From Diphasiastrum complanatum (Eukaryota > Streptophyta > Lycopodiopsida > Lycopodiales > Lycopodiaceae): a stretch of DNA of 64,000 bases. Positions 41,341 through 52,930 of the stretch are shown piece by piece. Below the pieces are notes generated by a model. That model ran no database searches and was not told the DNA's origin. It saw only the letters and a program-made list of their open reading frames with translations. Within the stretch, counting starts at the first letter, position 1. Each line of letters opens with the position of its first letter. The translations under genes were made by a program, and so were the position numbers. The stretch lies in the NCBI GenBank assembly GCA_029204225.1, contig CM055092.1, positions 82,285,543-82,349,542 on the forward strand, written 5' to 3'.

Positions 41341-43129
41341 GTTTTGACAATTTTTTATGTTTTCGGCTTTTAAACTATCAATCTTAAGACGTTTCTCTTT
41401 GCCGCAGTGCATAGCATACTCTGAAGCTGTATTCAGTGCTATAGGTGTCAAATCTATTTCTAAGTGCTAAGGCATATTTAGTGCCTAGTTACTTTTTTTG
41501 TCAAACACCAGCTATGGCATTAGTCATTGCCGAAGGTAATTCATGGGCATCGAATGATATTTTTCTAAAGGCAGCCGTTAATATTGTTATGCCTAATATA
41601 ATTAAAAGCTGTTTGCTTTACAACTTTAAAGCCACATCCATTCCTCAAGGCAATGCACTTTGGGCACTCTGCCCACACACTTTTTATGAAGGCAGTCACA
41701 TATTTTCGAAGGCTTAATCATCTAGTGGCATCCCAAAATCAGTTAGAGCTCTTCATATTGCAGCCCAATCACATTCCAATGAAGGGCAGCTATTGCATTT
41801 CCTACAACCTGCCCACTTTCACATTTCTTGAGGGTAGCTGTCGCACTTTTTCTCTCTCTTTCTCTCTTAGGATTTTCTAGGGCAGGCTTCACTCTCCCAA
41901 ATGTAGATCTAGAGATGGTTTTCCAACCCACCTTCACACTTCTTTTTTCTCAGGGCAACGAAGGGAGGTTGTTTTTATGCAGCCAGCACTCCGACACTCT
42001 CCAATGGCAGTTTGCAGACCTCTTGGAAGCCATCGCATCTTCTACACGGCAGTTCTTGAAGCAAATTTAACAGTGTTCTTATTTCTCTCACACATCTAGT
42101 TTCTAGCCAGACATCTTCAGATGATGGATGGCTATTGTTTTTCCTTCTTTTGCGTAGGTTAACAAGCAGTTATCGAAGATAGTAAAGCAGATCTATATCG
42201 GCTGCTTTCAACGGTCATCAACGCACTTCCAAAGCTCTATGTAGGGCATCGTTCTATCAGCGGCCATCTATTAGATTCTTTCCAAGGCAATTTTCTAGTA
42301 GCTTGCACGTTTCCTGCTCCAACAGATCCATCGGTTTACAAGCAGTTAGGAAGGGTTGCACTGACATTTCTGAAGGCAGGGCCGTAGCACACTTCTAACG
42401 TATATTTGCAAGCCTTCCACCATCATTTTCCAGTAATAGATATGTGCCATCAACTGGCCTTCGTCATCTTTGGAGGCACTTGTAGATATCTCCATCAAAA
42501 TTCTGTTCCTAGAGTGCAGAACCTGATGTGGCAGTATTCTATTCATTTGCAAATGTCATGTTCTACTAGGCAACATTCCTATAAATCTAAGTGTTCTAGA
42601 TCACTCAGTCTATTTCTATTGTAAATACCTTCTATGCTTTTCATGGTGATTCAAATTGGTAATAGAAATTTTATGGCATTATATTGCAAATGCTTACACA
42701 TAGTGATTTGGATTGGAATTGCCTAGTGAAGTGTTTCTAGCCTACAATCTTATGATTTGCGTAGGTCATAGGAGTTAGATTCATGATAAGCTACTATCAA
42801 GATAAAGGAACAAATTTCACAGTGTATCTTCTTCTTTGCCAAAGTATTTGCTTTCTTGAGTTTCACTCCCATTTGAATTTGAAACTGTAATGAAGTATTC
42901 AATATCTTTCGGTGTTTGATTATATGTAACCCAAAGGTGGTCTTGGATGTCTCATTGCTGAAACGTCCATAGACTACCAACTTATCCGAAATCACTTCTC
43001 CTCTCCATTCCATTCATTCTTGGTTATTCTCTGTTTTGCACTAATAATGATAGTAATAGCCCTTTTATTGCTCTCCAGTAGGAACGATTATCGTCTATAC
43101 TACAAATATCAATCATTTTGTTGTTGGTA
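41341..43129. mobile_element. 1.8-kb insertion inside Copia B integrase
   Basis: The integrase protein pattern stops at 'VERKN' (41322) and continues at 'RTLVESAKCILAHASLPKSFWAK' (from about 43137), so everything between is inserted. No gag, pol or transposase is recognised. The stretch 41520-42480 contains many copies of AAGGCAG/GGGCAG-like motifs, similar in style to the motif-rich leaders and spacers of the Gypsy elements here. Exact ends and a target duplication could not be fixed. Confidence 0.6.
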
Positions 43130-44197
43130 TGTCGCGACACGTACTCTGGTTGAATCAGCTAAATGTATACTAGCGCATGCATCACTGCCCAAGAGCTTCT
43201 GGGCCAAAGTTGTTTCCACTTCAGCTTACATCTAGAACAGATGTTCAACCAAGGCTCTCTCAGGCAAAACACCCCATGAGGTGTGGATAGGCTCTAAGCC
43301 TTCTATGAAGAACCTACGAGTGTTCGGATGCGTCGCCTATGCGTAGATATCGAAAGACACGAGGAAGAAATTTGACTTCCAAGGTCTCAAGACCATCCTG
43401 ATTGGATATACTTCATCTGATAACACATACAAGCTGTATGATCCCGATACCCAACAAATTTTGTTCAACCGATATACAGTCTTTATCGAGGATCAGTTCA
43501 TCGACATCAAAGGCAAAAATATTGTTCTAGGAGAACCTTTATCACCTGCCATTGACACGACAATCCGAACTTCAGGCTCAAGCATGTTCATCGTTGATCC
43601 ACTACTTGACAGTGAGTTAGATGAAGATGTTGCTGCTACCCATCAACAAGTCCCAAGAGTGGTTCATCAGTCAATTCCTCCCAGAAGTTCAATCCGCATG
43701 CGCACGTAGCCCACAAGATATACTCTTGAGTATGCATGTCTCTTGATACAAGAACCGACAACAGTCAAAGAGGAACTTAGTCAACCAGACTCTGACGATC
43801 CTATATCATGGAACAGTCATAAGCAAACCTCTATCGCTCTTATCATCTATAGAAGCAGAATACATTGCTATTTCTCAATCCATTAAAGAAGCGTTTTAGT
43901 TGAGAAATTTATTGTCAGACATTAGTTTGTATTAGTACAACCCTACAATCATATTCTGTCATTATCAGAGTGCTATTGCCTTATCGGCCAACCCTAGATT
44001 TCACTCTAGGAGTAAGCACATTGAAATCCGATATCACTATATTAGGGGCAAGGTTCTCAACAAGGAGATAAGCTTAACGTACTGTAGAACATATGACATG
44101 GTTGTAGATATATTTACAAAGGCATTAAGTGTTAATGCACACAACAACTTTTGTGCATTGCGTAGTCTGAAGATCAAGGCATTCACGGATCCAGATT
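43130..44197 (+). pseudogene. Copia B integrase end and RNase H, RT deleted
   Basis: The sequence reads 'TPHEVWIGSKPSMKNLRVFGCVAYA' (43270-43345), 'LIGYTSSDNTYKLYDPDTQQILFNRYTVFIEDQF' and an acidic linker to about 43790. Then it jumps to RNase H: 'ISWNS', 'EAEYIAISQSIKEAF' and 'ALSANPRFHSRSKHIEIRYHYIRGKV' (43985-44060), ending 'VDIFTKALSVNAHN'. The whole RT is missing between about 43800 and 43805. Stops and shifts are present throughout. Confidence 0.85.
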
Positions 44198-44206
44198 AAG
44201 GGGGGG
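44198..44206 (+). other. polypurine tract of Copia B
   Basis: AAGGGGGGG lies directly before TGTTGGATTT, the LTR start. Confidence 0.8.
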
Positions 44207-45218
44207 TGTTGGATTTATTTCCTCTACTCTCCTAAATCCTATGTTAATCTACCTCCATTCATGTTGTTGTATTTTTACTCGTGCTGTTGCAAAGTCTGCA
44301 TATTTGAATTGTTTGTCGCTATAGTCTGCATTTTTACTCGGGAATTTCCACATGTGAGAAATCCGACACTGTCGATTTTTTACCACCTACGTTTTGCGAC
44401 ACTTCTAGAAAAGTGATAGTTGCGCAGTCTATATAAATACACATAAATTTGAACAGGCAAAAAATGCAAAAAAATGTGACATTGCCCTACAAATACTGAA
44501 GGTGTCCTACAAATGCCAAAGGAAAGGTGAAGGTACCCTACAAATTATTTTCTAAGGCATTGGACAAAGCGTCGCAATTTTCACATTTTCATGAGTGTCA
44601 ATTTTAGCGAAGCCCGATGTCATGGCCTTCTCACGCTCGTTCCATGCACTGTGCAATCAGATTTGGCAACAACAACAGCCACCCACGATCTCCCACAGAC
44701 AACACAACCAATTTTGTACCTTCTTCATCCGCACACCTATAAAACTTATGTATATATTGAATACCATCTCAATATTCAAATAACAAAAGATAGAACGGAG
44801 CATGATCTGTAATTCAGAGACAAACATTGTAGATGCCTTTGCGCATGGATTATTTCTTCTAGATGGATTGTCAGTAATAGGTTCATCACCTTTACAGATT
44901 GTGATTAGCTTCGTGAAGCACGCGGTTACGTCCGCTATTGTTTTGTGTTCACCTGCATTATTGACTTGTATATTTCGTTATACTTAATTTGATTACAACT
45001 CTGTTTGGTTCTACGTCCAGATTTGTGTCAATACTGCAATGCTTTTCTACGTTCTGTCTGGCTTTCTAATTGCTTAGTCTGGGTGTCTGCTCTTCGTGAC
45101 TTATTATTAGTCTAGCTCTTCGCGACTGATAATTTGTCTAATTCTTTACTTCTGCTACCACCGCGCATAAAAGGCTTTAAAATTATCATATTCTTGTGTT
45201 CGCCTACTAAGTCACCTT
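44207..45218 (+). mobile_element. 3' LTR of Copia B, right end truncated
   Basis: It starts TGTTGGATTT and matches both halves of the 5' LTR (34899-35280 and 38722-39250). It also holds the ~230 bp missing from the 5' copy. After 'cctactaagtcacc' (45218) the expected last ~80 bp are replaced by an A-family LTR piece. The many differences between the two LTRs show an old insertion. Confidence 0.88.
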
Positions 45219-45561
45219 GACCTCATATTTCTACTTGAGAGAGGGAGAGAGTGATTCTATACTTGGTTTTTTGGAGATTTTGTTAAATTCTACACACACA
45301 CTTTTTGTTGTCTTCTCTCTCTACCCGAGAGCTGGTACATGTATTCTCTCCCTACCCGAGAGCAAGCCTCTTTTATACTTAGTTTTTTTCATCATGAGTT
45401 GCCTTTACATGTGAATTTGCTTTGGTGAGTGATTTATGCATGGTCTATGTGCTCTTGCCTTAGATTTTTGAAGATAGATCTTGGAATCCATCAACTACTT
45501 GATCTTTGTGCAATCACCCACATCCTAGGAGATCAATCACACATTTGAGTTGTCCTTCACA
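45219..45561 (+). mobile_element. 3' part of an A-family Copia LTR
   Basis: It contains 'ctctctctacccgagagct' twice, like 31890-31945, and ends GTCCTTCACA before a primer-binding site. Its left end is cut by the Copia B LTR. Confidence 0.75.
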
Positions 45562-45573
45562 TGGTATCAAAGC
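45562..45573 (+). other. primer-binding site, tRNA-Met
   Basis: TGGTATCAAAGC has one mismatch to the canonical site and directly follows the LTR end CTTCACA. Confidence 0.8.
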
Positions 45574-45829
45574 CTACCTAATTGTTGTCCTTTTCTGAAA
45601 ATGATATTGAATATTCTAAAAGTTAGCAGCATGCTCTTGCGATAAATCCAAACATTACATAAATAAAATAGAGAGTCGAAAGTAGTAGAAATGGGTGACC
45701 AGTTAGTAGCAAGAAAAGGAGGAGATTTGAAAATACTCCTACTAGTCGATAATTGGGTCGATTATGTATGCCATGGTCTGAACATTGAGGTACATACAAG
45801 CCACGAAGCACTATGCTTTGTGCTTTGAT

Positions 45830-46090
45830 GGAAATATAGAGGATGCACAAATTATGAAAGCCTATTCTGACTCAAACTGGGCTGGAGACGTGGATACTAG
45901 AATATCCATTTTTGACTAGAACCTATTTCATGGAACAGTCAAAATAAAAAATGCATTTCTTTGTCTTCTACTGAAAAATATATTGCAACCACTTCTGTCG
46001 TAAAGGAAATTATCTGGCTCAAAAGATCACTCTAGGATCTAAAACACAACTACTGTGAACCATTATCACTCACAAGCTTCTCTGTTTTAG
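45830..46090 (+). pseudogene. Copia RNase H fragment
   Basis: In shifting frames it reads 'KAYSDSNWAGDVDTRISIF', 'ISWNSQNKKCISLSSTEKYIATTSVVKEIIWLKRSL'. These are the Asp and Glu motifs of Copia RNase H. There is no RT before and no LTR after it, and it is separated by about 270 bp from the primer-binding site at 45562, so the element between them has been deleted. Confidence 0.8.
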
Positions 46091-46451
46091 AATCTGATCA
46101 TTGTTATCACAATAACTTAATATGTAGATTCTATGTTTTCTTTACATGCTTTGCAATGTCGAATGCTCTCAAATTATTTTCTCTCTTTTTGTTTCCGATG
46201 CTTGCTCCATTGTATGACATAGAAAATATGATTTGAAGATTGCATGGCTGTCATAGACACCTAAAATTTTTGCTCTCTTCATAATTGTCTAATACATCCA
46301 CCTAGATGTACTAACAGTCAATTGAATGATCTATGCAATTGTTTGAATTCGATAGTTCAATTCCATTCTTATAGTAATTCATTGTTTTGTTTTGTTTGGT
46401 GAGAACTCATATATCCCACAAGGTGTCTAGTTCAATCGTCTAAGCACCAAC

Positions 46452-46463
<12 letters not shown>

Positions 46464-46511
<48 letters not shown>
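46464..46511. repeat. (TA)n microsatellite
   Basis: About 24 uninterrupted TA units preceded by CATA repeats, immediately before the palindrome at 46519. Confidence 0.95.
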
Positions 46512-46517
<6 letters not shown>

Positions 46518-46518
46518 T

Positions 46519-46651
46519 TTTGTATGCATGGGCGAGGGCCCCATGCATCCTCCTCCCCTCACCCATGCATACACTTTTTTGAACTAAAAAACTTGGGGAG
46601 GAGGATGCATGTATGGGGAGGAGCATGCATGGCCCTCCTCTCCATGCATAC
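46519..46651. repeat. imperfect palindrome, foldback-like
   Basis: The left arm TGTATGCATGGGCGAGGGC is mirrored at once by GGGGAGGAGGATGCAT and, at the right end, CCTCTCCATGCATACA. An inner pair (TGTATGCATGGG at 46519 and CCCATGCATACAC at 46562) adds a nested hairpin. It could be a small foldback or MITE-like element between two microsatellites. No target duplication was identified. Confidence 0.65.
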
Positions 46652-46769
46652 ATCTAAGGGACCCCTTCAATGAATTTGAACGTTGGCCCTCTTTTCCCTA
46701 TTCGTATATTTGCTCCCTTTCCCTTCCTTTTTTTTAATTCTCCTGCCAGTGCCCACCCCCCCCCCCCTC

Positions 46770-46775
<6 letters not shown>

Positions 46776-46860
<85 letters not shown>
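46776..46860. repeat. (CT)n microsatellite
   Basis: About 43 CT units after a C-run. Long serine/leucine or arginine/glutamate frames here are artefacts of the repeat. Confidence 0.97.
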
Positions 46861-46864
<4 letters not shown>

Positions 46865-47119
46865 ACTGAGGATGATCTAGAGACCAAAGGCCGATCTCCA
46901 TAGAAAGGGCATCAACCAGGTTTGAGCGATCACAACATGACCTTTGAGGCCGATCTCCATGGTAACGACATCAGTCCCACTTAGATATGATCCTTTCTGA
47001 CATTTAGAGCCAGATTGCGAGGGACAGGTTTGCTTTAGGATCTCGATGGATGGATCTCAATGCCAACAAATACCACTCTGATCTTAGACACACAGGACTT
47101 TCACACTGACTTCCAAGGA

Positions 47120-47888
47120 AATAAATAAATAAACCTCCGTGGCATGTGTTTTGTAAGACCACATATGAGTATCTGTCAATAAACTTCAGCCATGGCATGT
47201 GTTTTCTAAGTCCATGAGTAGAAGCTTAAATAATAATAAAATAGCTTAAACTTAGATTTAAAACTTAGACTTAGGAAACTTAAGATTAGAAATATTTTAT
47301 CTTAAGTTCTTCTAAGTTAAGAAATTTGAAGTTCTAAGTCCTAAGTTAGAAGTTCTAGAAAGGCTAGAAACAAATTAGTCCCATAGGTTAGTAGACACTT
47401 ATGGAAGACCCTCCTTGCCATAAAAGGAGAGATATTTGCATTGTAAACAACACTTTGTGATTAAGGCAAAATTACTATTGTGATTATCTTGCATTTCATT
47501 GTGTTCCCATTGGAAAATGCATAGCTTGAGGGAAGGTGCTCAGGCCTCCTCTTGCCTCCTTTCATTGGCCTTTAATTGTGGCATGGTTTTAAGTGTTTAT
47601 TGCTTAGTTAGCCGCAGTTCTTATTATCTCCCTTTGGGTGTTACGTAGGATTTAGTAATCTTGCTAGTTGGGTTTGCCTTGGCAAGGAATTTTATTGTTG
47701 TCATTAATTAGCTTTATTTCTGTTACGGGCACTAGTTGGGCAAGCCTTAGTGTTCTCATTCCTATTGATTCTTTCCGTATTCTGTTGAAGCTTGTTGTAG
47801 AAACTTAAAAAGTGGACGAATCTCTACATCTCTATACTACACCCGTAAGTAGATCTAGCCATCGCGTAAACTAGAAATACTTCCAACG
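47120..47888 (+). mobile_element. 5' LTR of a G1-family Gypsy, 5'-truncated
   Basis: It matches the minus-strand LTR 1770-2684 from CCTCCGTGGCATGTG to the end, including 'ccataaaaggaga' (47417) and the 3' portion 'agtagatctagcc'. It ends CTTCCAACG next to the primer-binding site. The expected first ~50 bp (TGTTAGCATC...) are absent and replaced by unrelated sequence. It has one copy of the 95-bp unit duplicated in the other LTR. Confidence 0.8.
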
Positions 47889-47889
47889 T

Positions 47890-47903
47890 TGGCGCCATTG
47901 CCG
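47890..47903 (+). other. Gypsy primer-binding site, tRNA-Asp
   Basis: TGGCGCCATTGCCG lies one base after the LTR end; it is complementary to the tRNA-Asp 3' end. Confidence 0.85.
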
Positions 47904-48780
47904 CTTTTTAAGTATTTTTTACCTAGCTTCTTCTCCTTTTTCTTTTGTTTTTTTGCTTTTGTGTTGTATATTTGCTTGTGTGCTTGTCTCTATCTACCAA
48001 CAAACAGCACACGTCGTCTCTCCAGGTCCTACACGAGCTGTGGAGCAACTTCTCAAACCGGGGGGAAGCAAGAAAAGAGTCAACTTGGGCATTTTCTTCA
48101 AAAGAAGTGACTCAAGTGACCTTTTTCACAACCAAAAAGATATATCAGAATTTGCCAGCCTGTCTGCAGCCCTAACAGACCCTGATCTTTCATTTTATCA
48201 CCTCCACGAATTTTGACCACGATCAGATTTTGAAAAACCAGCCTGATATACTGTCAAAATTCCTTATTTCTCACCCAAATCTTTGTCCTAGAATTCGCCA
48301 GCTTCACTGAGGCTAGATCTCATCAAGATCAGTCCCCCAATAGCTTCGCAAATTCTATCTCAGAGATTTTGCCCGTTTACTATCAGAAAATCACATTTTT
48401 TTCCATATTTCCTATCTGCCAGTCAAAGATCTCTGTTAGAATTCGCCATCCAGCCTAAGAGTTCATTCTTGAAGAGCACGATTTCTCTGTCCTACTAGTG
48501 AATTCTGAAACTCCAATTTTTTTCAAGAAAATCTAAAAAAATCACTATTCTGACATTCAAAACTCTTTGTCAGAATTCACGAATATTACAGTTAAATTTA
48601 TCTGCCTCTCCACGATTTCTCAGCCTATCCACGAATTCTATCATGACCAGAAAGACCAGTTTTTGTTCTACACTATCCATTCTGCAAGCAAACTGCCCTT
48701 TTGCCAAGTACAATACTGTCTTGCTCATCTGTATTTTGCATCAGGTCTCGTGACTATGCTGAATCTTCTAATCTGACTCT
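47904..48780 (+). other. Gypsy leader with repeated GAATTCGCC motif
   Basis: A frame of 87 codons at 47953-48216 (ending QDISEFASLSAALTDPDLSF-like) is open but unrecognised. From 48230 to 48780 GAATTC(G/A)C-type motifs recur (48291, 48439, 48503, 48573, 48634). The same kind of motif fills the G1 spacer at 11742-12430, linking the 5' leader and the pol-accessory spacer of one family. Confidence 0.55.
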
Positions 48781-50274
48781 TTCACGACTAGAACGAAGAA
48801 TTCCACGTATCAATGTTCCAAAGTACGATGGTGAATCTGACCCAGTCCGATTTCTCTAAGACTATGATAATGCATGCCGTTTTTATGGAGATACCTCTGA
48901 AACTGAAAAGCTTCGCCTATAAACCATGGTACTCTATGGCACCGCCAAGGAGTGGTACTTGAATCTCAAAGCTCCTGATCTTGCTTCTTGGACCACCCTC
49001 AAGGACGCTCTCATCAAGCGTTTCAAACCAGCCAAGCGTCGTGAAGAGTCTGTCCGAAACTACATTGAGCGTTTTAAACGCCTCAAAGTAGAATGTGTTG
49101 ATGAAAATATCAGCGAACGAATGGCCATAAAACTATTCTTAGTTGGATTGCCTAAAAACATCCGCCGTGAACTCAAACCAGTTGACCTTTATGATCAGCT
49201 TAAAGATGTGATGACTGATGCTATCCGTGCAGAAGACGAAGGTCCCGATGATGACTTTGACAATCATGAAAAGAAATCTAAGAATCCGGACCATCCTAAT
49301 CACCCGAAATCTAATAATATTGCTCAGTCTTTTGAACTTTTACATCAAATGGAAACCTGGCAAAAATCTCAACAATCTCATATGGATAAACTCACTGCCG
49401 ATTTCCAAACCGCCATGAAACATATTGTTGAGAAATCCTTTCCAGCAAGGGAAAATGTCTGGTGTCCAATATGCTCACAACATCACACTGCTAATGAATG
49501 TCCTCAACTGCGAAATCATTTTCCAGTAGCCACCAGACCTACTATCTATCGAGCTTACCACCCTTACTTGCCACAACAACCTGTGCCACGACCAGGGCTT
49601 TACCAACCACAACCACCTGCACCAAATCAATACCCATCCCCACGTCAACAATTTGTTAACTAACCTGCCCCACAAAACACTGTCCATTATCTTGATCCGA
49701 ATACCATCGATCCGGCCACCTACTATGTGGAAGACAATACTCAACCGCAGTACTCTACTGAAATGGTTGTTTATTATACCCATGACTCTAATGCTCAACC
49801 AGTGGATTTCAATGCCCAAGCTTACAATCCAAACCAAGCTGTCTTTGCCGCACATCAATTGCCCGCAATACGAGAATGCTTTATCTATGCAGGTAAACAT
49901 CCTAGTCTTCGCTGCCTAGATAAACTTTGCTTTCCTCCAGCTTGTGAAAACTGTGGTATTGAACATCATGTGAAGGACTGCCCATCTCGATCTAAGCCAG
50001 CCGCTCCTGTCTGTTCAGTGCAAGTAGAAACCTTACCAATCGAAACACATCCTGCTTGGGTCTTGACTCGGGCACAAACCCAACGCCATGCCCCTACACT
50101 TGCACCCAACAAAGCTCAACCACAGGCTGTTCCTCCAAGTGACGATTCAACCCCGATAGTTTATCCTCACCCATCAAAAGAAATTTGGCTGCATCATCCC
50201 ACGTCTAACGCACGTCCACCATTGACGCACATCCGCCATTCCCCATCAACGACCCGCCGATCCAATCCGATATG
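48780..50274 (+). pseudogene. Gypsy G1-family gag
   Basis: From about 48790: 'RLERRIPRINVPKYDGESDPVRFL' then a stop at 48860 and another at 48920. The frame is open at 48926-49663: 'GTAKEWYLNLKAPDLASWTTLKDALIKRFKPAKRREESVRNYIERFKRL' (split over the retrotransposon gag domain), 'MAIKLFLVGLPKNIRREL', and the knuckle-like CPICSQHHTANEC. After a TAA at 49661 it is open again to 50275 with a second Cys/His cluster (CFPPACENCGIEHHVKDC). It matches the gag at 19797-20560. Protease and pol are absent; an ATCCG-rich repeat cuts it off. Confidence 0.85.
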
Positions 50275-50330
50275 ATCCGACCCCATCCGATCCGATCCGA
50301 TCCAATCCAATCCGACCCCATCCATTGTCA
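50256..50330. repeat. ATCCG pentamer array
   Basis: About a dozen GATCC/ATCCG-type pentamers with variants (AATCC, GACCC) sit at the 3' end of the gag frame. They mark the junction between Gypsy gag and downstream minisatellite. Confidence 0.8.
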
Positions 50331-50700
50331 AACATGCCCGGATAATTTTTGCCTCGATCCGATCCAGGGTTGAAATATCTCTTTTTGACAAGGATGACAT
50401 TGGGTCGGATTTTTACATCGTGAACTATGGTGGGAAAAGTTAGACCCGATTCGACCCAACCTAGGGAGGAATTTTTTTCTATGATAAGAGTTAGTGGGTT
50501 AGAAAAGGCTTGGGTCAAAAATATCTATATCTGATTTTGCTATAATTATTACAACCACCTCATTATTATAAGTACATTTACAAAGTAGGCGGACGTCAAT
50601 GCAAAGTTGTTGGGTCGGATTTTACAATAGGTCAGCCAGTATCGAATTTTACAATGGGTCCGATTTCTAACCAACAATATTGGATTTTACAATGGGTCGG
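50331..50700. other. noncoding segment shared in part with 480-760
   Basis: It contains 'acaaagtaggcgga' and 'caaagttgttgggtcgga' (50577-50630), also present inverted at 595-660, and repeats of 'ggattttacaatgggtc'. No gene is seen. Confidence 0.5.
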
Positions 50701-51370
50701 ATTTTATACACTCAATCGAAAAGTAACATAGTATCAAAATTTACACTGGGGTAAAAGTATGCACAGGGTGAAAATACCCAAAATCAAAATTTTCCGATAC
50801 CCAAAATAAGAATCGTTCAATACCTAAAATCAGAATCTTTCGATACCCAAAATTCGTAATTTTTTTATACCCAAAATCAGAATTTTTTGATATGGAATCT
50901 ACTCGAGAAATCCGTAGTTTTTCGATACCCAAAATCGGAAGTTTTCGATACGGGATCGACTCAAAAAATTCGTAATTTTTTGATACCCAAAATCAAAATT
51001 TTTTGATATCCAAAATCAGAATTTTTTGATACAGGATGGACTCGGAAAATTCGTAATTTCTGATATCCAAAGTCAAAAAATTTTGATAACCAAAATCCAA
51101 ATTTTTCAATATCCAAAATCACATTTTTTTTCAATACCCAAAATTAGAATTTTTTGATATGAGACTGACTCGGAAAATTCGTAAAATCAAAATTTTCTTA
51201 TACTCAAAATTTGTAATTTTTCGATACCCAAAGTCAGAATTTTTCGATACCCAAAATCATACATTTTCAATATCCAAAATCAGAATGTTTTTTATACCTA
51301 AAATCAAAATTTTTCGATACAGAATTGACTCAAAAAATTTGTAATTTTTTCGATACCCAAAATAAGACGT
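50700..51370. repeat. ~23-bp degenerate minisatellite
   Basis: Around twenty units of the type GATACCCAAAATCAGAATTT occur, interspersed with a longer variant containing GACTCGGAAAATTCGTAA. The units drift in length (21-25 bp) and sequence. The start of the window has a short relative (480-600, minus strand). Long frames across it are artefacts. Confidence 0.85.
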
Positions 51371-51487
51371 CCACCTGCCGTACTTCGACCATGTAAATAC
51401 ACACACACATACATCGGTCACCCGTCAACGACCATCGGCTTTTCTCCTAAACTATTGCTGCTGCTCGCCCGCCAATGACAGACACTC

Positions 51488-51511
51488 TTTACTAGTATGT
51501 GTGTGTGTGTG

Positions 51512-51545
<34 letters not shown>
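51488..51545. repeat. (GT)n and (TA)n microsatellites
   Basis: Two adjacent dinucleotide tracts: about nine GT units, then about fourteen TA units. Confidence 0.95.
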
Positions 51546-51547
<2 letters not shown>

Positions 51548-51564
51548 ACCAAGCCTATCATAGG

Positions 51565-51893
<329 letters not shown>

Positions 51894-52450
51894 TGTTGGA
51901 AATCGGAACAATGTTTGATTTCTCAGTGCATGCACAACGTCTACCAGTAAAGGTTCCGTAGGCGAACACAAAAATGATGCGCTTTGCGGAAGCATTATCA
52001 GATCAAGAGCTAGAGCTTATTATCAACAGAAAATTATCAGTCATATGAATATCTAATCTACGAATAATTTATCTGCATGGCATGAATCGATGAATCAAAA
52101 TAGAATGATAATGCATTAGACCAGGTATTGGATGATTCAGATTACTGAAATAGGAATTCTATGATCATAGACAGTACAAGTCTGAATGTAGATACAAGGC
52201 ACATGCTTTCTGAAACAATATTTTGGTATGACATAGAGGAAAAATGAATTATTGCACTCTTGCTTGAAATCTCTATCACTCTATCTTATACTCTTGATTC
52301 AATTCTGATCAACAGATCTTATCATTACAATGACACATGTACATGAGAGTAGTCAGTGATCATGATGTCTGATAAGTGGAGAGAAGAGTGGATAGCCATA
52401 ATTCGTGCTTCCTCCTTTAGGCACCGTCGTCGCTTTGGGCCATAACCGTC
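51894..52450 (-). mobile_element. LTR remnant related to Copia B
   Basis: On the minus strand it ends CGATTTCCAACA, and just before that has 'tgtgttcgcctac' and 'gtgcatgcact', as in the end of the Copia B 5' LTR (39225-39299). There is no primer-binding site after the end, so it is a 3' or solo LTR. The other boundary is uncertain. Confidence 0.5.
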
Positions 52451-52529
52451 TTACTCTATTAGTGACCTCCAATTAAGGTTCATACTTTACAAAATGGGAT
52501 TAAGGCAACATGCTGCTAAGTCAATTTAG

Positions 52530-52930
52530 TTGAGAAGTCGAAGACTTCGATGTTGAGCTACTTTTGAGAAGATGTCTATGACTTCGATGTCAGAATTGCT
52601 CTTGAGAATATGTCCATAACTTCGACGTCGGAGATGTCAGAGACTTTGATGTTGATGATGTGGATGTCGAGCTTGCTCTTGAGAAGATGTCAATGACGTG
52701 GATGTCAAGCTTGCTCTATTTTGAATAATGACCTTTGATCATCGGACACTTTGAACACTTCAATGTCAAAAAAGTCAAGGACATACTGTCATCGACTTTC
52801 CTTGTATTTCTACAGGGTGTGTGACATTTTCGATGTATTTACATACAACAAATGAATGGTCTTGAATGCCTTGATAAGATGTCGAAGTCGGAGACTTTGG
52901 ATAAGTCAAGTGCTGCTCTCTTGCTCCATG
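52530..52930. repeat. degenerate repeats of ACTTCGATGTC / GAGAAGATGTC
   Basis: The words 'gacttcgatgt', 'cttgctcttgagaagatgtc' and 'gtggatgtc' recur at least eight times with irregular spacing. The style matches the motif-rich spacers of the Gypsy elements. No coding sequence is seen. Confidence 0.6.

Noticed and set aside
46654-46903. Long serine/leucine and arginine/glutamate reading frames over the CT tract
   Set aside because: They are translations of the dinucleotide repeat; all three frames on both strands are open for that reason.
48926-50275. Host RNA-binding zinc-finger protein
   Set aside because: The Cys/His clusters follow a retrotransposon gag domain, a Gypsy LTR and a tRNA-Asp primer site, so this is gag.
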